Notes: generated by a model not told the origin, from the letters alone. DNA of 64,000 nt from Testudinibacter aquarius (GCF_004342725.1 NZ_SMCP01000015.1:1-64000), one strand, 5' to 3'. Positions 28,723 through 38,978 are shown, counted from the stretch's first letter. Numbers and translations are program-made.

Positions 28723-30273
28723 ATGCTAACAAAGTTACCTATCAATATTAACGATTTGCTTCATCAACGTACGGTTGAAAGTGAACGTATTGAATATAAA
28801 GCGGGTTGGAATCCCGAGGCGATTTTGCATACCCTTTGCGCCTTTGCCAATGACTTTCATAATATCGGCGGCGGATATATTTTGATCGGGCTTGATGAGC
28901 AACAAGGGCAGCCTCAGTTGCCGCCAGTTGGGTTATTGCCGCAACAAATTGATTCCATTCAAAAAGAATTGCTAAATTTAGGATATTCGGCGATCTTCCC
29001 ACATTATCATCCACTGACAGCAACCTATGAAATTCAAGGTAAAACCATTCTGGTGTTATGGGCACCAGGTGGTGAAATGCGCCCTTATCGTGCCAAGCTC
29101 AGTTTGAGTGATAAAAAAAGTGATTGGGGCTATTACCTGCGTAAACACACGAGTACTGTAAAAGCTTCCGGTGAGGATGAGCGAGAGTTATTGGGGTTAG
29201 CAGCCAGTGTACCATTTGATGATCGTTATCGTCAGACAGCAAGGTTGGACGATCTTTCCCCCCGTTTGATGCGAGATTTTCTTGAAGAAGTCAACAGTGA
29301 ATTAGCGAGTGAGGCTCAATTGTTTGAGTTGGAAACACTGGCGCGCAGAATGAATATTGTGGGTGGACCAAGTGAAATGGTACTACCAAAAAATGTCGGC
29401 TTGCTTTTTTTTAATCCTCATCCAGAGCAATTTTTTCCGGCAACGCAGATTGATATTGTTTATTTTTCTGACGGGGTTGGCGGTGATCGTTTTGAAGAAA
29501 AAATTTTCAAAGGTCCTCTCGGGCGTATTACTCGGGATGCTCTAGCCTACATTCAGAGCAACTACATCAAAGAGGGCGTGATAAAACTTGCACACCAAGC
29601 AGAGGTTGAGCGTTTTTGGAATTTTCCGTTTGCGGCAATAGAAGAAGCTGTGGTCAATGCGGTGTATCATCGCTCTTATCAAATTCGTGAGCCGATCGAA
29701 ATTCGGATTGATCGGCAAGCCTTAGTGGTATTGAGCTTTCCTGGTCCAGATCGTGCTATTCGGCTGCAAGATCTTCAATCAGGAAATGCTGTGAGCCGCC
29801 GCTATCGTAATCGTCGGATTGGAGAGTTTTTGAAGGAATTGGAACTCACTGAGGGGCGATCGACGGGAATCCCCAAAATATTGCGCATGATGCAGCAAAA
29901 TGGTTCGCCACCACCTGAATTCGAAACTGATGATGATCGTAGCTATTTTTTGATTCGTTTGCCGATACATCAGGGATTTGAACAAGTAACCGAACAAGTA
30001 ACCGAACAAGTAACCGAACAAGTAAATAATCAGGTAAGTGCGACAACTCTTGCTTTGTTAGAGGCATTAGCTACTCAGCCACTCAGTACAAAAATGCTAT
30101 TACAAACATTATCTTTACTACATCGCCCGACATTTATGGACAATTATTTGAAACCGGCGGTAGCTGCTGGCTTGGTCGAGATGACGGAACCTGACTCACC
30201 TCGTAGTCCAACACAAAAATACCGTTTAACGGTGTTAGGGCAAAATGCCTTATTGGCAAATAAACGCGCATAG
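28723..30273 (+). CDS. AlbA_2 / HATPase-type putative regulator
   Basis: 516 residues. The N-terminal ~150 residues are an AlbA_2 (Schlafen-related, divergent AAA_4) domain: ESERIEYKAGWNPEAILHTLCAFAN near residue 18 and GGGYILIGLDEQQG near 48. Residues about 290-410 look like the degenerate GHKL region common in this family (FPFAAIEEAVVNAVYHRSY, then RNRRIGEFLKEL). Four EQVT-type repeats (about 420-435) form a linker to a C-terminal winged helix. Such proteins are annotated as transcriptional regulators or RecG-like, and some occur in defence contexts. It interrupts a lipooligosaccharide gene run, 11 bp after the GT2 gene and 27 bp before waaA, so is probably co-transcribed. Role unknown. Confidence 0.8.
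   Translation: MLTKLPININDLLHQRTVESERIEYKAGWNPEAILHTLCAFANDFHNIGGGYILIGLDEQQGQPQLPPVGLLPQQIDSIQKELLNLGYSAIFPHYHPLTATYEIQGKTILVLWAPGGEMRPYRAKLSLSDKKSDWGYYLRKHTSTVKASGEDERELLGLAASVPFDDRYRQTARLDDLSPRLMRDFLEEVNSELASEAQLFELETLARRMNIVGGPSEMVLPKNVGLLFFNPHPEQFFPATQIDIVYFSDGVGGDRFEEKIFKGPLGRITRDALAYIQSNYIKEGVIKLAHQAEVERFWNFPFAAIEEAVVNAVYHRSYQIREPIEIRIDRQALVVLSFPGPDRAIRLQDLQSGNAVSRRYRNRRIGEFLKELELTEGRSTGIPKILRMMQQNGSPPPEFETDDDRSYFLIRLPIHQGFEQVTEQVTEQVTEQVNNQVSATTLALLEALATQPLSTKMLLQTLSLLHRPTFMDNYLKPAVAAGLVEMTEPDSPRSPTQKYRLTVLGQNALLANKRA
29980..30027 (+). repeat. 12-bp tandem repeat in the AlbA_2 gene
   Basis: GAACAAGTAACC three times and a fourth unit differing at its end, coding for EQVT repeats. A 12-bp unit keeps the frame, so copy changes alter linker length without switching the gene off. 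Confidence 0.95.
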
Positions 30274-30300
30274 CATTGTTATATGACCAAATGAGGCATT

Positions 30301-31584
30301 ATGTTTTTTTTACTTTATAACATCTTAATTTATCTCATTCAGCCCTTCATCCTGCTGTTCACCCTTTTCCGTAGCCGCAAATCCCCAGCGTATCGGCAGC
30401 GGTTGAATGAACGTTATGGTATTTATAAGAGAAACAATATTGTGCCACAGCCAAATGGGGTGTTGATTCATGCGGCGTCCGTTGGCGAGGTGATGGCGGC
30501 GCAGCCGTTGGTGAATACGATTTTGGCTGAATATCCGCAGTTGGCGCTGACGATTACCACAGTGACACCGACCGGTTCGGAGCGGGTCAAATCGGCCTTT
30601 GGCAATCGCGTGACACACATCTATCTTCCTTATGACACCCCGACTGCCATGGCACGCTTTATACGTTTTGTGCAGCCGAAGCTCTGTATTGTGATGGAAA
30701 CCGAATTGTGGCCGAACTTTATTGGTCAGTTAGCGAAACGTAATATTCCGTTAGTGATTGCCAATGCTCGTTTGTCGGCTCGCTCGGCAACGCGTTATGG
30801 CAAATTGAAAAAAATTGTGCACCAGATGTTGTCGCAAATTACACATATTGCCGCGCAGGACAGTATTAGCGCCAGCCGGTACCTGAGTTTGGATTATGAC
30901 AAATCACGTCTGAGTGTGATGGGCAATCTAAAGTATGATTTAAGTCTCAGTGCGGTATTACAGCAACAAATCGCAGAACTACGCCAAACATGGCTGCCAA
31001 GCAAGCGTCCGGTGTGGATTGCCGCCAGTACCCACCAAGGCGAAGATGAAATTATCTTGCAAGCGCACCACACTTTGCTGCACCGTTATCCCGATTTATT
31101 GTTGCTGCTGGTGCCACGCCACCCGGAACGTTTTCAAGCCGTATATGACCTGATTGAAAAATCGGGGCTAAGTGCGGTACGGCGTTCGGCGCAGCAAGTG
31201 CCGGGTGCAGAAACGCAAGTGATGTTGATTGATTCAATGGGCGAGCTGATGTTGATGTACGGCATCAGCGATATCGCTTTTGTTGGCGGCAGCTTATTGC
31301 CGATCGGCGGACACAATCCGCTGGAACCACTGGCGTTTAAACTGCCGGTAATCTCTGGTAAACACACTTTTAATTTTCCAGAGGTGTTCAGCGCTTTGCG
31401 AACGGTGAACGGTGTGATTGAAATCGAGAGTCAAAGCCAGGCGTTGGCGAAGCAAGTCGATGGGTTACTGTCAACGCCAACACTGGCACAACGCTATGGC
31501 GAAGCAGGCTATCAGGTATTAATGGAAAATCGCGGCGCACTGGATCGTTTGATGTTATTATTGCGCCCTTATCTGGAAAAATAG
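30301..31584 (+). CDS. waaA: Kdo transferase
   Basis: Adds 3-deoxy-D-manno-octulosonic acid (Kdo) to lipid IVA at the inner membrane. 427 residues, usual length. An N-terminal hydrophobic segment (2-20) anchors it. [15 protein letters not shown] near residue 57 carries the catalytic Glu, ETELWPNFI near 134 and [16 protein letters not shown] near 327 are family hallmarks. In H. influenzae WaaA adds one Kdo, which KdkA then phosphorylates; kdkA is close by here, so the same is likely. coaD follows after 10 bp. Confidence 0.97.
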   Translation: MFFLLYNILIYLIQPFILLFTLFRSRKSPAYRQRLNERYGIYKRNNIVPQPNGVLIHAASVGEVMAAQPLVNTILAEYPQLALTITTVTPTGSERVKSAFGNRVTHIYLPYDTPTAMARFIRFVQPKLCIVMETELWPNFIGQLAKRNIPLVIANARLSARSATRYGKLKKIVHQMLSQITHIAAQDSISASRYLSLDYDKSRLSVMGNLKYDLSLSAVLQQQIAELRQTWLPSKRPVWIAASTHQGEDEIILQAHHTLLHRYPDLLLLLVPRHPERFQAVYDLIEKSGLSAVRRSAQQVPGAETQVMLIDSMGELMLMYGISDIAFVGGSLLPIGGHNPLEPLAFKLPVISGKHTFNFPEVFSALRTVNGVIEIESQSQALAKQVDGLLSTPTLAQRYGEAGYQVLMENRGALDRLMLLLRPYLEK

Positions 31585-31594
31585 GACACTGAAG

Positions 31595-32104
31595 ATGCAA
31601 ACTACCGTGATCTACCCCGGCACATTTGACCCGATTACCAACGGGCATCTGGATATTATTGAGCGCAGTGCGTTGCTGTTCCCGAAAATTATCGTGGCGG
31701 TGGCGGCCAGCCCCAGTAAAAAGCCGTTGTTTGAGCTGGAACAGCGGATTGAACTGGTGCAGCAATCATGCCGACACTTGGCGAATATTGAAGTCATCGG
31801 TTTTTCCGGTTTACTGGCCGAGGTGATCAAGCAATATCAGGTCAAGGCGATTATTCGCGGCGTGCGGGCAGTGGCGGATTTTGAATATGAGCTGCAACTG
31901 TCACATTTGAACCGCTTGCTGACCCATGGTGTAGAGAGCCTGTTCTTTCCGCCGTCGGATCGTTGGTCATATGTTTCCTCGACCATGATCCGTGAAATCA
32001 GCTTACACGGTGGCGACACGCAAGCCCTTGTGCCACAAGTGGTATATCAGGCGTTGCAGCAAAAACACGCCAAACATCAACAGACCCTAGACGTGAAAGC
32101 TTAA
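31595..32104 (+). CDS. coaD: Phosphopantetheine adenylyltransferase
   Basis: Fourth step of coenzyme A synthesis: ATP plus 4'-phosphopantetheine to dephospho-CoA. 169 residues. [16 protein letters not shown] near residue 7 holds the TxGH motif and [14 protein letters not shown] near residue 124 the second nucleotide-binding block. Its last 4 bases overlap the end of the converging kdkA gene, leaving no terminator between them. Confidence 0.98.
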   Translation: MQTTVIYPGTFDPITNGHLDIIERSALLFPKIIVAVAASPSKKPLFELEQRIELVQQSCRHLANIEVIGFSGLLAEVIKQYQVKAIIRGVRAVADFEYELQLSHLNRLLTHGVESLFFPPSDRWSYVSSTMIREISLHGGDTQALVPQVVYQALQQKHAKHQQTLDVKA

Positions 32105-32820
32105 AAATGATAACCGGTGAGCAGCTGTTGCCAATTCTGTTCGCTGAATTGAATCTGCATTCTGCCGATTTCTTTGAGAAAAGAGCGGTGCAGCCGTGCC
32201 AAATTATCGGCTTTCCAATTATCACCACTGAGAAAATCACACTTATCAAAATCAATCAGCCAAAATTTGTGCTGCCCCTGTTGCTGTTGCAACAAAATAT
32301 TGTGTGCGTTTAAATCACGGTGGCATACTTGCAGATCGTGCATCTGCCGAATCAAGCCGCCAATCTCCTGCCACTGTGGCTCGCTCAGGGTTTGTTGCTG
32401 TAAAAGTGCGGTCAAATCCTGTGCGTTTTCGATTTTCTGCAACAAAATATCTGCTTGGTAGCCGATGGTTTTTTTTATGACCCGTGCTGCAATCGGCTGT
32501 GGCACCGGTAATCCGGCTTTGTGCAACCGACGCAACATCTCGAATTCGGTAAAGCTGCGGCTGTTTTTCAATGCACAATCAAAGTAGCGGTCACGGTTGA
32601 ATTTTGCCGACCAGCCGCCGCGGTAGTAGTGACGCAGCGCCAGATTTTTGCCGATATCCAAATCGTCGGCTTGCAGAAACCAAGTGATCCCACGCCCTTT
32701 GGCTTGCCCGATCACTCGTTGCTGCTGCTGCCAATATTCAATATCAAACAGTTGTTCAGGCGCCAGTGTGGTGTTGCTATTCAGGAGAAAGTATTGGTTG
32801 CCGTGTTGAATGTAAGCCAT
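32101..32820 (-). CDS. kdkA: Kdo kinase
   Basis: Phosphorylates the single Kdo residue of lipooligosaccharide using ATP. 239 residues with a kinase-like fold: ALRHYYRGG near residue 57, catalytic loop [10 protein letters not shown] near residue 166 and metal-binding IDFDKCDF near residue 190. Divergent from opsX with an 80-bp gap, the same pairing found in H. influenzae. With a single-Kdo WaaA, this phosphate replaces the second Kdo. Confidence 0.95.
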   Translation of the reverse strand: MAYIQHGNQYFLLNSNTTLAPEQLFDIEYWQQQQRVIGQAKGRGITWFLQADDLDIGKNLALRHYYRGGWSAKFNRDRYFDCALKNSRSFTEFEMLRRLHKAGLPVPQPIAARVIKKTIGYQADILLQKIENAQDLTALLQQQTLSEPQWQEIGGLIRQMHDLQVCHRDLNAHNILLQQQQGQHKFWLIDFDKCDFLSGDNWKADNLARLHRSFLKEIGRMQIQFSEQNWQQLLTGYHF

Positions 32821-32900
32821 CGTATTGTCCGCAGATTAACATGGTAATTTTTCGATTTTACTTTAGAATAAATCAAATCCCAATCAAAAATCCTTTAATT

Positions 32901-33968
32901 ATGCAGAAAGTTATGGCAAAACAACCGCTTTTTACCCAAGCTCCTGAAAAAATTTGTATCTTGCGCCTCTCGGCGATTGGTGATGTGTGCAATGCGATTG
33001 CCATGGTGCAACAGATCCAACGCCACTATCCAAGCACGGAAATCACCTGGATTGTCGGCAAAACCGAAGCTCAGCTGGTATCGGTGTTGCCGAAGGTGAA
33101 AACTGTGGTGTTTGATAAAAAGTGCGGTTGGCGTGGTGTATTGGCGATTTGGCAACAATTGAAAAACCAACGTTTTGATGCGCTGCTCAATATGCAAACC
33201 GCACTTCGGGCGTCTGTGCTGTCGTTGGGGATTAAAGCTAAGTATAAAATTGGATTCGCGAAAAAACGGGCACGTGAAGGGCAGTGGTTGTTCACCAACC
33301 GTACCATCAACGAGCCGCAAAATCCGCATGTTTTGGACGGATTCTTGGCGTTCGCGCAAGCCATCGGCGTGCCGCCAAGCCCGCCTCGTTGGGATATTCC
33401 ACTGACGGCGGCAGATCGGGAGTATGTCCGCAGTCTGATTGATCCGAGCCGAAAAAATCTGCTGATTTGCCCTTGTTCCAGTAAAGCAGAAAAAGATTGG
33501 ACGGTCGAGGGGTATGTGGCGGTGGCTCGTTATGCTGCTGAACAGAATATCAATGTCATTCTTGCGGGCTCTCCTGCGCCACGCGAAGTGGCGATGGCAG
33601 CTGAAATTGCGCAAAAGAGCGGTATTGTGTTGACTAATGTGGTCGGTAAAACCTCGCTGTTACAGCTGATGGCATTGATTGATAGCGTGGATTTGCTGAT
33701 TTCGCCGGATTCCGGTCCGGCGCATATGGCAACCACGCAAGGCACACCGGTGATTGGGTTATATGCGGTGCACAATCCGCTGCGCACCGCACCGTATAAC
33801 AATCTGGCCAATGTGGTGTCGGTGTATGAACAAAATATTCAGGCGCAATACGGCAAACCCTCCGCCGAACTGCCTTGGGCGACCCGCGCCAAAGGTAAAG
33901 ATTTGATGCAACAGATTCAGGTGCAAGAGGTGATTGCTCAGATGAAAGGAGTGTTGGGAATTAGTTGA
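32901..33968 (+). CDS. opsX: Heptosyltransferase I
   Basis: GT9 enzyme adding the first heptose to Kdo of the lipooligosaccharide core. ICILRLSAIGDVCNAIAMV is the acceptor-side motif near residue 19, and LLISPDSGPAHMATTQGTPVIGLYA near residue 265 the donor site. I place the start at ATG 32901 (355 residues); ATG 32913 is also possible, and the longer open frame upstream overlaps kdkA and is unlikely. Together with waaA and kdkA it builds the inner core. Confidence 0.92.
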   Translation: MQKVMAKQPLFTQAPEKICILRLSAIGDVCNAIAMVQQIQRHYPSTEITWIVGKTEAQLVSVLPKVKTVVFDKKCGWRGVLAIWQQLKNQRFDALLNMQTALRASVLSLGIKAKYKIGFAKKRAREGQWLFTNRTINEPQNPHVLDGFLAFAQAIGVPPSPPRWDIPLTAADREYVRSLIDPSRKNLLICPCSSKAEKDWTVEGYVAVARYAAEQNINVILAGSPAPREVAMAAEIAQKSGIVLTNVVGKTSLLQLMALIDSVDLLISPDSGPAHMATTQGTPVIGLYAVHNPLRTAPYNNLANVVSVYEQNIQAQYGKPSAELPWATRAKGKDLMQQIQVQEVIAQMKGVLGIS

Positions 33969-34341
33969 TTGGTACAACTAGAACATCCTTTACATATTAA
34001 CCCGATGACATCGTTTACACTTCGGGCTGTATCCCAACTTTCCTACTCTCACAAGGGCGAAGGAATTCTAATGACTACGCTCAACTCAGTTACAGTACAT
34101 TATTTCCTTCTCCCTTGATGGGAGAAGGTGCCCGAAGGGCGGATGAGGGTGAGATCTCGGTACACTGCACCACACTTTACCCCTCATCCTGATTTTCGCT
34201 TCTGAACGAAGCAAAAATCTGTCCTTCTCCCACAAGGGGCGAAGGAAAAGTGCGGTATTCCAAAGCCCCAACAGAGTTGATTCATCCGTAATCTCGAATA
34301 ACTTGCATACACTTCGGGTTGTACGGAACTGTTTCTTACCG
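33969..34341. repeat. Gene-free mosaic of degenerate repeats and hairpins
   Basis: A 373-bp gap between opsX and mutM with no credible gene. Units of the type TCCTTCTCCC...AAGGGCGAAGGA recur at about 34040-34071, 34106-34150 and 34221-34250. A perfect 9-bp hairpin CCTTCTCCC/GGGAGAAGG is at 34106-34128, followed by GCCC-GAA-GGGC at 34130-34140. TACACTTCGGG(C/T)TGTA occurs at both edges (about 34018 and 34310). It resembles intergenic palindromic repeats of other proteobacteria. Confidence 0.65.
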
Positions 34342-35163
34342 TTACAATCCCTGACACCTCGGACAATAAAAACTATTCCGTTGCCCGATAACCGCACTTT
34401 CAATTTTGGTGCCGCAAGTCGGGCAAGGTTCGCCGGCTTTACCATACACATACAGCTGTTGCGCAAAATAGCCGGGGCGACCGTCCGGTTGTACAAAGTC
34501 CTTTAACGATGTACCGCCTTGACGGATTGCGTCTTTTAATACCTGTTTCACCTGTTCGACCAGTTTATAACATTGTGTGCGAGTTAAGCAGCTTGGGGGA
34601 GTAAGCGGGTGAATGCCGCACAGAAACAGGGTTTCGTTGGCGTAAATATTGCCGACACCGACTACCACTGCATTGTTCATCACAAACGATTTGATCGGCG
34701 TATTTTTATTGCGGCTTTTTTGCCAAAAATAATCCGCATTAAACTCGTCGGACAGCGGTTCGGGGCCGAGTTTGGCGAACAGCGGAAAATCGGCTAAGGT
34801 TTCGGTCCATAGCCAAGCGCCGAAACGGCGTGGATCGTTATAACGCAAAATCTTACCATTGCCGAAAATAAACTCTAGGTGATCATGTTTGTCGCGTACC
34901 GCACTTTCATCATCTATATCCACAATCCGTAACGATCCTGACATCCCTAGATGTCCGACAATATAACCCTGCTCGGTTTCTAAAATCAGGTATTTGGCGC
35001 GTCGCTGCAAGCCAGTGATACGCACGTTGTAAAACTCGCTGAGTTCGGGGCTGACTTCCCAACGCAATTTGCTGCGGTGGACACGGATTTGCTCGATTTG
35101 TTGCCCCAACACAAATGGCGCGATGCCGCGCAGGGTAGTTTCGACTTCAGGTAATTCAGGCAT
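34342..35163 (-). CDS. mutM: Formamidopyrimidine-DNA glycosylase
   Basis: Removes 8-oxoguanine and other oxidised bases and nicks the abasic site. 273 residues from the ATG at 35163. The mature N-terminus [13 protein letters not shown] contains the catalytic Pro. A C-terminal zinc finger, CPTCGTKI then FYCPRCQ, is intact. The longer open frame upstream of 35163 lacks family similarity. Confidence 0.97.
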   Translation of the reverse strand: MPELPEVETTLRGIAPFVLGQQIEQIRVHRSKLRWEVSPELSEFYNVRITGLQRRAKYLILETEQGYIVGHLGMSGSLRIVDIDDESAVRDKHDHLEFIFGNGKILRYNDPRRFGAWLWTETLADFPLFAKLGPEPLSDEFNADYFWQKSRNKNTPIKSFVMNNAVVVGVGNIYANETLFLCGIHPLTPPSCLTRTQCYKLVEQVKQVLKDAIRQGGTSLKDFVQPDGRPGYFAQQLYVYGKAGEPCPTCGTKIESAVIGQRNSFYCPRCQGL

Positions 35164-35294
35164 GATTGCTCTCTGTTTGCTTTGCGTGTTGATAACGGTA
35201 TAACGCATTCTATCCAATTTTAAAGCGGCTTTCAGCACTTGTTTAAATAGGCAAGAGTGGTATAGTTTGCTTTTTATTTTCAAACTTAAAAATT

Positions 35295-35777
35295 ATGTTA
35301 GACATTGTATTATATCAGCCAGAAATTCCGCAAAACAGCGGTAATATCATCCGTTTATGCGCCAACTGCGGTTTTCGTTTACACCTGATCGAGCCGTTAG
35401 GTTTCGCTTGGGACGACAAAAAACTACGCCGTTCGGGCTTGGATTACCACGAATTTGCCGAAATCAAAAAATACCCGTCATTTGAAGAGTTTTTACAACA
35501 AGCCAAACCGACACGGTTGTTTGCGTTAACCACCAAAGGCGGGCCGAACCATGCTGAAGTACGCTATCAGTTAGGCGATTTTTTGATGTTTGGGCCGGAA
35601 ACCCGCGGGATTCCAAAGCCGATTTTAGACAGTCTGCCGTTGGCGCAAAAAATCCGTTTGCCGATGGTGGCAAACAGCCGCAGCATGAATTTGTCCAATG
35701 CGGTGGCGGTGACGGTGTATGAAGCCTGGCGGCAGTTGGATTTTGCCAATGCGGTAAATCCGAATATTAACCTGTAA
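35295..35777 (+). CDS. trmL: tRNA (cytidine/uridine-34-2'-O)-methyltransferase
   Basis: SPOUT-class enzyme that 2'-O-methylates the wobble base of certain leucine tRNAs using S-adenosylmethionine. 160 residues, normal length. The knot is visible: [18 protein letters not shown] near residue 9, FGPETRGIP near residue 99 and [19 protein letters not shown] near residue 131. Divergent from mutM. Confidence 0.95.
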   Translation: MLDIVLYQPEIPQNSGNIIRLCANCGFRLHLIEPLGFAWDDKKLRRSGLDYHEFAEIKKYPSFEEFLQQAKPTRLFALTTKGGPNHAEVRYQLGDFLMFGPETRGIPKPILDSLPLAQKIRLPMVANSRSMNLSNAVAVTVYEAWRQLDFANAVNPNINL

Positions 35778-35792
35778 AAACAGTGGCTTAAT

Positions 35793-36419
35793 ATGGAACA
35801 GCTTATTCAAGGATTTTTGGTTTCCGGTAGTTTGATTGTGGCCATCGGCGCACAAAACGCCTTTGTGCTGAAGCAAGGTTTATTAAAACAGCATATTTTC
35901 TGGGTATCGCTCACCTGCTTTGTGTGCGATTTTCTCTTGATCTGCATTGGTGTAATGGGCTTGGGCAGCCTCATCGGCCAAAGCCCGAGCGCAACCTTGG
36001 CGTTGGCAGTGATTGGAGCGCTGTTCTTGCTGGTCTATGGTGCCAGAGCATTTCGCAGTGCCTATCAGGGCAGCAGCGGTTTAAGCCTTGATCAAACCGG
36101 ATCATCGTCGCAAAGTGCGCTCAAAACGGTGTTGATTACCTTGGGCTTAACCCTGCTCAATCCGCATGTTTACCTCGACACCGTGGTGATTATCGGCGGC
36201 ATTGCCTCGACCCTGCAGTTTGAACAAAAACTTGAATTTTTAATCGGGGCAATTTTCGCCTCCGGCTTATGGTTTTTCGGCTTGGGCTATGGCGCACGTT
36301 TGCTGATTCCGCTGTTCAAACGTCCACAAACTTGGCGCATTCTGGACTTTGCCATCGGCTGTATTATGTGGCTGATCGCCTTCAGCTTGGCGCGTTATGC
36401 GTTTAAACTGTTCGCATAA
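35793..36419 (+). CDS. LysE/ArgO-type amino-acid exporter
   Basis: 208-residue inner-membrane protein with six hydrophobic segments. IGAQNAFVLKQGLLKQH near residue 19 and LTLLNPHVYLDTVV near residue 114 are LysE-family signatures. It probably exports arginine or lysine; the closest well-studied relative by these motifs is ArgO. 15 bp after trmL and likely co-transcribed. Confidence 0.88.
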   Translation: MEQLIQGFLVSGSLIVAIGAQNAFVLKQGLLKQHIFWVSLTCFVCDFLLICIGVMGLGSLIGQSPSATLALAVIGALFLLVYGARAFRSAYQGSSGLSLDQTGSSSQSALKTVLITLGLTLLNPHVYLDTVVIIGGIASTLQFEQKLEFLIGAIFASGLWFFGLGYGARLLIPLFKRPQTWRILDFAIGCIMWLIAFSLARYAFKLFA

Positions 36420-36427
36420 TTGCTGAA

Positions 36428-36449
36428 AAGTGCGGTCTTCACCGCACTT
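36428..36449. terminator. USS-pair terminator
   Basis: AAGTGCGGT (36428-36436) and ACCGCACTT (36441-36449) with a 4-nt loop, between the converging exporter and cysE genes. Confidence 0.75.
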
Positions 36450-36467
36450 GGTGAGCTGGCAGGACGG

Positions 36468-37301
36468 TTAAATATTCCGAAATTCGTATTCCGACTGCTC
36501 AGCGCAATCGTCAAAATACTGATCCATTTCAAATGAGGGTTTAGTTTTTTGTTGTTGGGCGATGATTTTGGCTGGGACACCGGCGGCGGTGGCGTATTCC
36601 GGTACAGGTTGCAGCACGACTGAACCGGCGCCGATTTTGGCGAAGCGTCCGACTTCGATATTGCCGAGAATTTTCGCTCCGGCACCGATCATCACGCCTT
36701 CGCGCACTTTCGGGTGGCGGTCACCGCACTCTTTGCCGGTGCCGCCGAGGGTGACCCCTTGCAAAATCGAAACATCATCTTCGATCACCGCAGTTTCACC
36801 GATTACAATGCCGGTGGCATGGTCGAGCATAATCCCTTTGCCGATCCGCGCTGCAGGGTGAATATCTACATCAAACGCCACCGAAATTTGATTTTGCAGA
36901 TAAATCGCCAAGGCTTTTCTACCACTTTTCCACAGATAGTGGGTGATACGGTAACTTTGCAACGCATGATAGCCTTTCAAATACAGCAACGGCGTGGAGA
37001 ACATCTGCACTGCCGGATCGCGTTCGCGCACGGCGAGCAGGTCGCTGGCGGCATAGGCGATCAGGTCGGGGTGATTTTGGTAAGCCTCTTCGATAATCTC
37101 TTTCAGCGCAATCGCCGGCATAATCGGGTTCGAGAGCTTGTTGGCTAAAATATAGCTCAGTGCCAAGCCGAGATCGTAGTGTTTCAAAATAGTGGCATGG
37201 AAAAAACTCGCCAACATCGGTTCGTTGTCCACCAATTCTTTGGCTTCATTGCGGATCGATAGCCATAAATCCAGTAGTTTTTGCGGAGAGATTTCGGTCA
37301 T
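36468..37301 (-). CDS. cysE: Serine O-acetyltransferase
   Basis: Makes O-acetylserine, the sulfide acceptor for cysteine. 277 residues from ATG 37301; a GTG at 37310 is the alternative. The helical N-terminal domain is followed by a left-handed beta helix: DHATGIVIGETAVI near residue 157, then GGTGKECGDRHPKV and GAGAKILGNIEVG. The chain ends in Ile (EFRNI), the residue that in this family docks into the CysK active site. The start lies 5 nt after the gpsA stop. Confidence 0.96.
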   Translation of the reverse strand: MTEISPQKLLDLWLSIRNEAKELVDNEPMLASFFHATILKHYDLGLALSYILANKLSNPIMPAIALKEIIEEAYQNHPDLIAYAASDLLAVRERDPAVQMFSTPLLYLKGYHALQSYRITHYLWKSGRKALAIYLQNQISVAFDVDIHPAARIGKGIMLDHATGIVIGETAVIEDDVSILQGVTLGGTGKECGDRHPKVREGVMIGAGAKILGNIEVGRFAKIGAGSVVLQPVPEYATAAGVPAKIIAQQQKTKPSFEMDQYFDDCAEQSEYEFRNI

Positions 37302-37306
37302 AATTC

Positions 37307-38332
37307 TCACTCTTTGCTATATTCTTCTTTGCGTTCACGCCCCAACAGCGCCAATGCTGCATCACGCGCATCTTTGCCGCAGAACAGCACTTGATAAATC
37401 TGTTCGGTGATCGGCATTTCGATCCCTTGGCGTTGTGCTAACAAATGCGCCTCTTTGGTGTTATAAAACCCTTCGACCACTTGTCCGATATTATCCAACG
37501 CTTGCTGGGCGCTGAAACCTTGCCCCAACATCAAGCCAAAGCGGCGGTTACGCGACTGATTGTCGGTGCAGGTCAGCACCAAATCACCTAAGCCCGCCAT
37601 GCCCATAAAGGTTTCCGGCTGTGCGCCCAATGATAACCCCAAGCGGGTGATTTCGGCAATGCCGCGAGTGATAAGTGCGGTACGCGCATTGGCACCGAAG
37701 CCCATACCGTCGGAAATCCCGGCACCGATGGCGATCACGTTTTTAACCGCGCCGCCCAGTTGCACACCGATCATGTCGTTGTTGATATACACTCGAAAAT
37801 TTTTGCTGCAATGAATCCGGGTTTGAACCTCACGTGCAAATTGGAGATTATCGGAAGCTAAGGCAATTGCAGTCGGCAAGCCGTTTGCCAGCTCTTTAGC
37901 AAAGGTTGGGCCGGACAGTACCGCCAGCGGATAGTGGCTGCCGAGCTGTTCTTTGATCACCGTTTGCAATAATCGTCCGCTATCCCTTTCTAATCCTTTA
38001 GTCGCCCAAATCAAGCGGCTGTCATCTCTCAGCAATGGCTTTATCTGAGCAATCACATCGCCGAATACATGGCTTGGCACTACCAGTAAAATATCGCGCG
38101 ATGCCTGAATTGCTTTGCGTAAACTAGGTTCGATAATCAAGGAATCGGGAAAGGTAATATCTGGTAAGAATTGGTTGTTTTGCCGTTCATCCGCTAAACG
38201 TTGCAGATGATGTTGATCGTGTCCCCACAAATAAGTCGGGTAGCCGTTGCGCGAAAACGCAATAGCTAATGAAGTGCCGAACGAACCGGCGCCAAGCACG
38301 GTGATTGGGGTATTGGTCAGAGCGGTGGTCAT
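37307..38332 (-). CDS. gpsA: Glycerol-3-phosphate dehydrogenase (NAD(P)+)
   Basis: Makes glycerol-3-phosphate from dihydroxyacetone phosphate for phospholipid synthesis. 341 residues. Nucleotide-binding [19 protein letters not shown] near residue 13; [31 protein letters not shown] near residue 196 is the family signature with the catalytic Lys. In E. coli it directly follows secB; here a toxin-antitoxin pair lies between. Confidence 0.97.
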   Translation of the reverse strand: MTTALTNTPITVLGAGSFGTSLAIAFSRNGYPTYLWGHDQHHLQRLADERQNNQFLPDITFPDSLIIEPSLRKAIQASRDILLVVPSHVFGDVIAQIKPLLRDDSRLIWATKGLERDSGRLLQTVIKEQLGSHYPLAVLSGPTFAKELANGLPTAIALASDNLQFAREVQTRIHCSKNFRVYINNDMIGVQLGGAVKNVIAIGAGISDGMGFGANARTALITRGIAEITRLGLSLGAQPETFMGMAGLGDLVLTCTDNQSRNRRFGLMLGQGFSAQQALDNIGQVVEGFYNTKEAHLLAQRQGIEMPITEQIYQVLFCGKDARDAALALLGRERKEEYSKE

Positions 38333-38391
38333 ATTCTTTCCTTGGTTAGTTTTTTTATTTTTAACGTTTATTTTATGGTTATTTATGTTAT

Positions 38392-38706
38392 CTAAAAAAA
38401 AGGAAAATTTGATGGGTCCAGTGTATCGACTTCACTACGTAATATCCGTAATAAAATAATTTGTGTTTCAGTACGATAAAAATATAAATTGTAACGTTGA
38501 TAGGGAAACATCAGTAGATTGGGTTTAATATCATTTCTGGCTGTTCCAAGTACCATATTAAAATCGCACAGTATGTTTAGTGTATGAACTAATCCGTTTT
38601 TAAATTTTTGGTTTGTTTCAGCAGAGAAATAGCGTCGCCCATATTCAGCAATTTCATTGAGATCTTGAAGGACAGCATTGGAACGAACAAGCTGGCGTTT
38701 ATTCAT
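38392..38706 (-). CDS. ParE/RelE-superfamily toxin
   Basis: 104 residues from the ATG at 38706 ([10 protein letters not shown]). The pattern fits ParE-like toxins: a [13 protein letters not shown] helix near residue 16, [41 protein letters not shown] at the C-terminal sheet, with Tyr-Arg and Arg near the usual functional positions. ParE toxins poison gyrase and RelE toxins cut mRNA at the ribosome; sequence alone does not decide. The start overlaps the antitoxin stop by 8 bases, so the pair is translationally coupled. Confidence 0.82.
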   Translation of the reverse strand: MNKRQLVRSNAVLQDLNEIAEYGRRYFSAETNQKFKNGLVHTLNILCDFNMVLGTARNDIKPNLLMFPYQRYNLYFYRTETQIILLRILRSEVDTLDPSNFPFF

Positions 38707-38881
38707 GAAAAATAGCATCCAGATCAGCTTCCATATTTTCCCACTGTTCAAACCGGCTTTCTTCTGCCTGCTCGATTAGTGCGCGCAGTTTTATACGTTG
38801 CATTTCAACGGATTGAATTTGTGCAAGATAATCTTGTTTAGTCGTTGCTTGGATTGGGATTGGTTTTACAGACAAGGTCAT
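38699..38881 (-). CDS. Antitoxin of the ParE/RelE-type pair
   Basis: 60 residues, mostly helical and acidic in its second half ([24 protein letters not shown]), as expected for the toxin-wrapping part of an antitoxin. The N-terminal part (MTLSVKPIPIQATTKQDYLAQ) could hold a short ribbon DNA-binding element but is not a clear ribbon-helix-helix. It precedes the toxin with an 8-bp overlap and sits behind a promoter with a palindromic operator. Confidence 0.72.
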   Translation of the reverse strand: MTLSVKPIPIQATTKQDYLAQIQSVEMQRIKLRALIEQAEESRFEQWENMEADLDAIFHE

Positions 38882-38897
38882 TATTTAGTCCTCTCGC

Positions 38898-38946
38898 GTA
38901 TAGTATTTCTATGTAATATCATACAGACGCTAAAAGTGCTATGCAA
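38898..38946 (-). promoter_or_regulatory. Promoter and operator of the toxin-antitoxin pair
   Basis: Minus strand: TTGCAT (38941-38946), 17 bp, TATGAT (38918-38923). An imperfect 27-bp inverted repeat at 38898-38924 (about 9 of 12 arm positions match) covers the -10 box, which fits repression by the toxin-antitoxin complex. Confidence 0.7.
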
Positions 38947-38978
38947 TGATTTTGCAACAAGTGGGAAAGTTCTAAAAC

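Noticed and set aside
29980-30027. Phase-variable on/off switch in the AlbA_2 gene
   Set aside because: The unit is 12 bp, a multiple of three, so copy changes cannot shift the frame.
32766-32900. Longer opsX start
   Set aside because: The upstream part overlaps the divergent kdkA gene and lacks similarity to GT9 N-termini.
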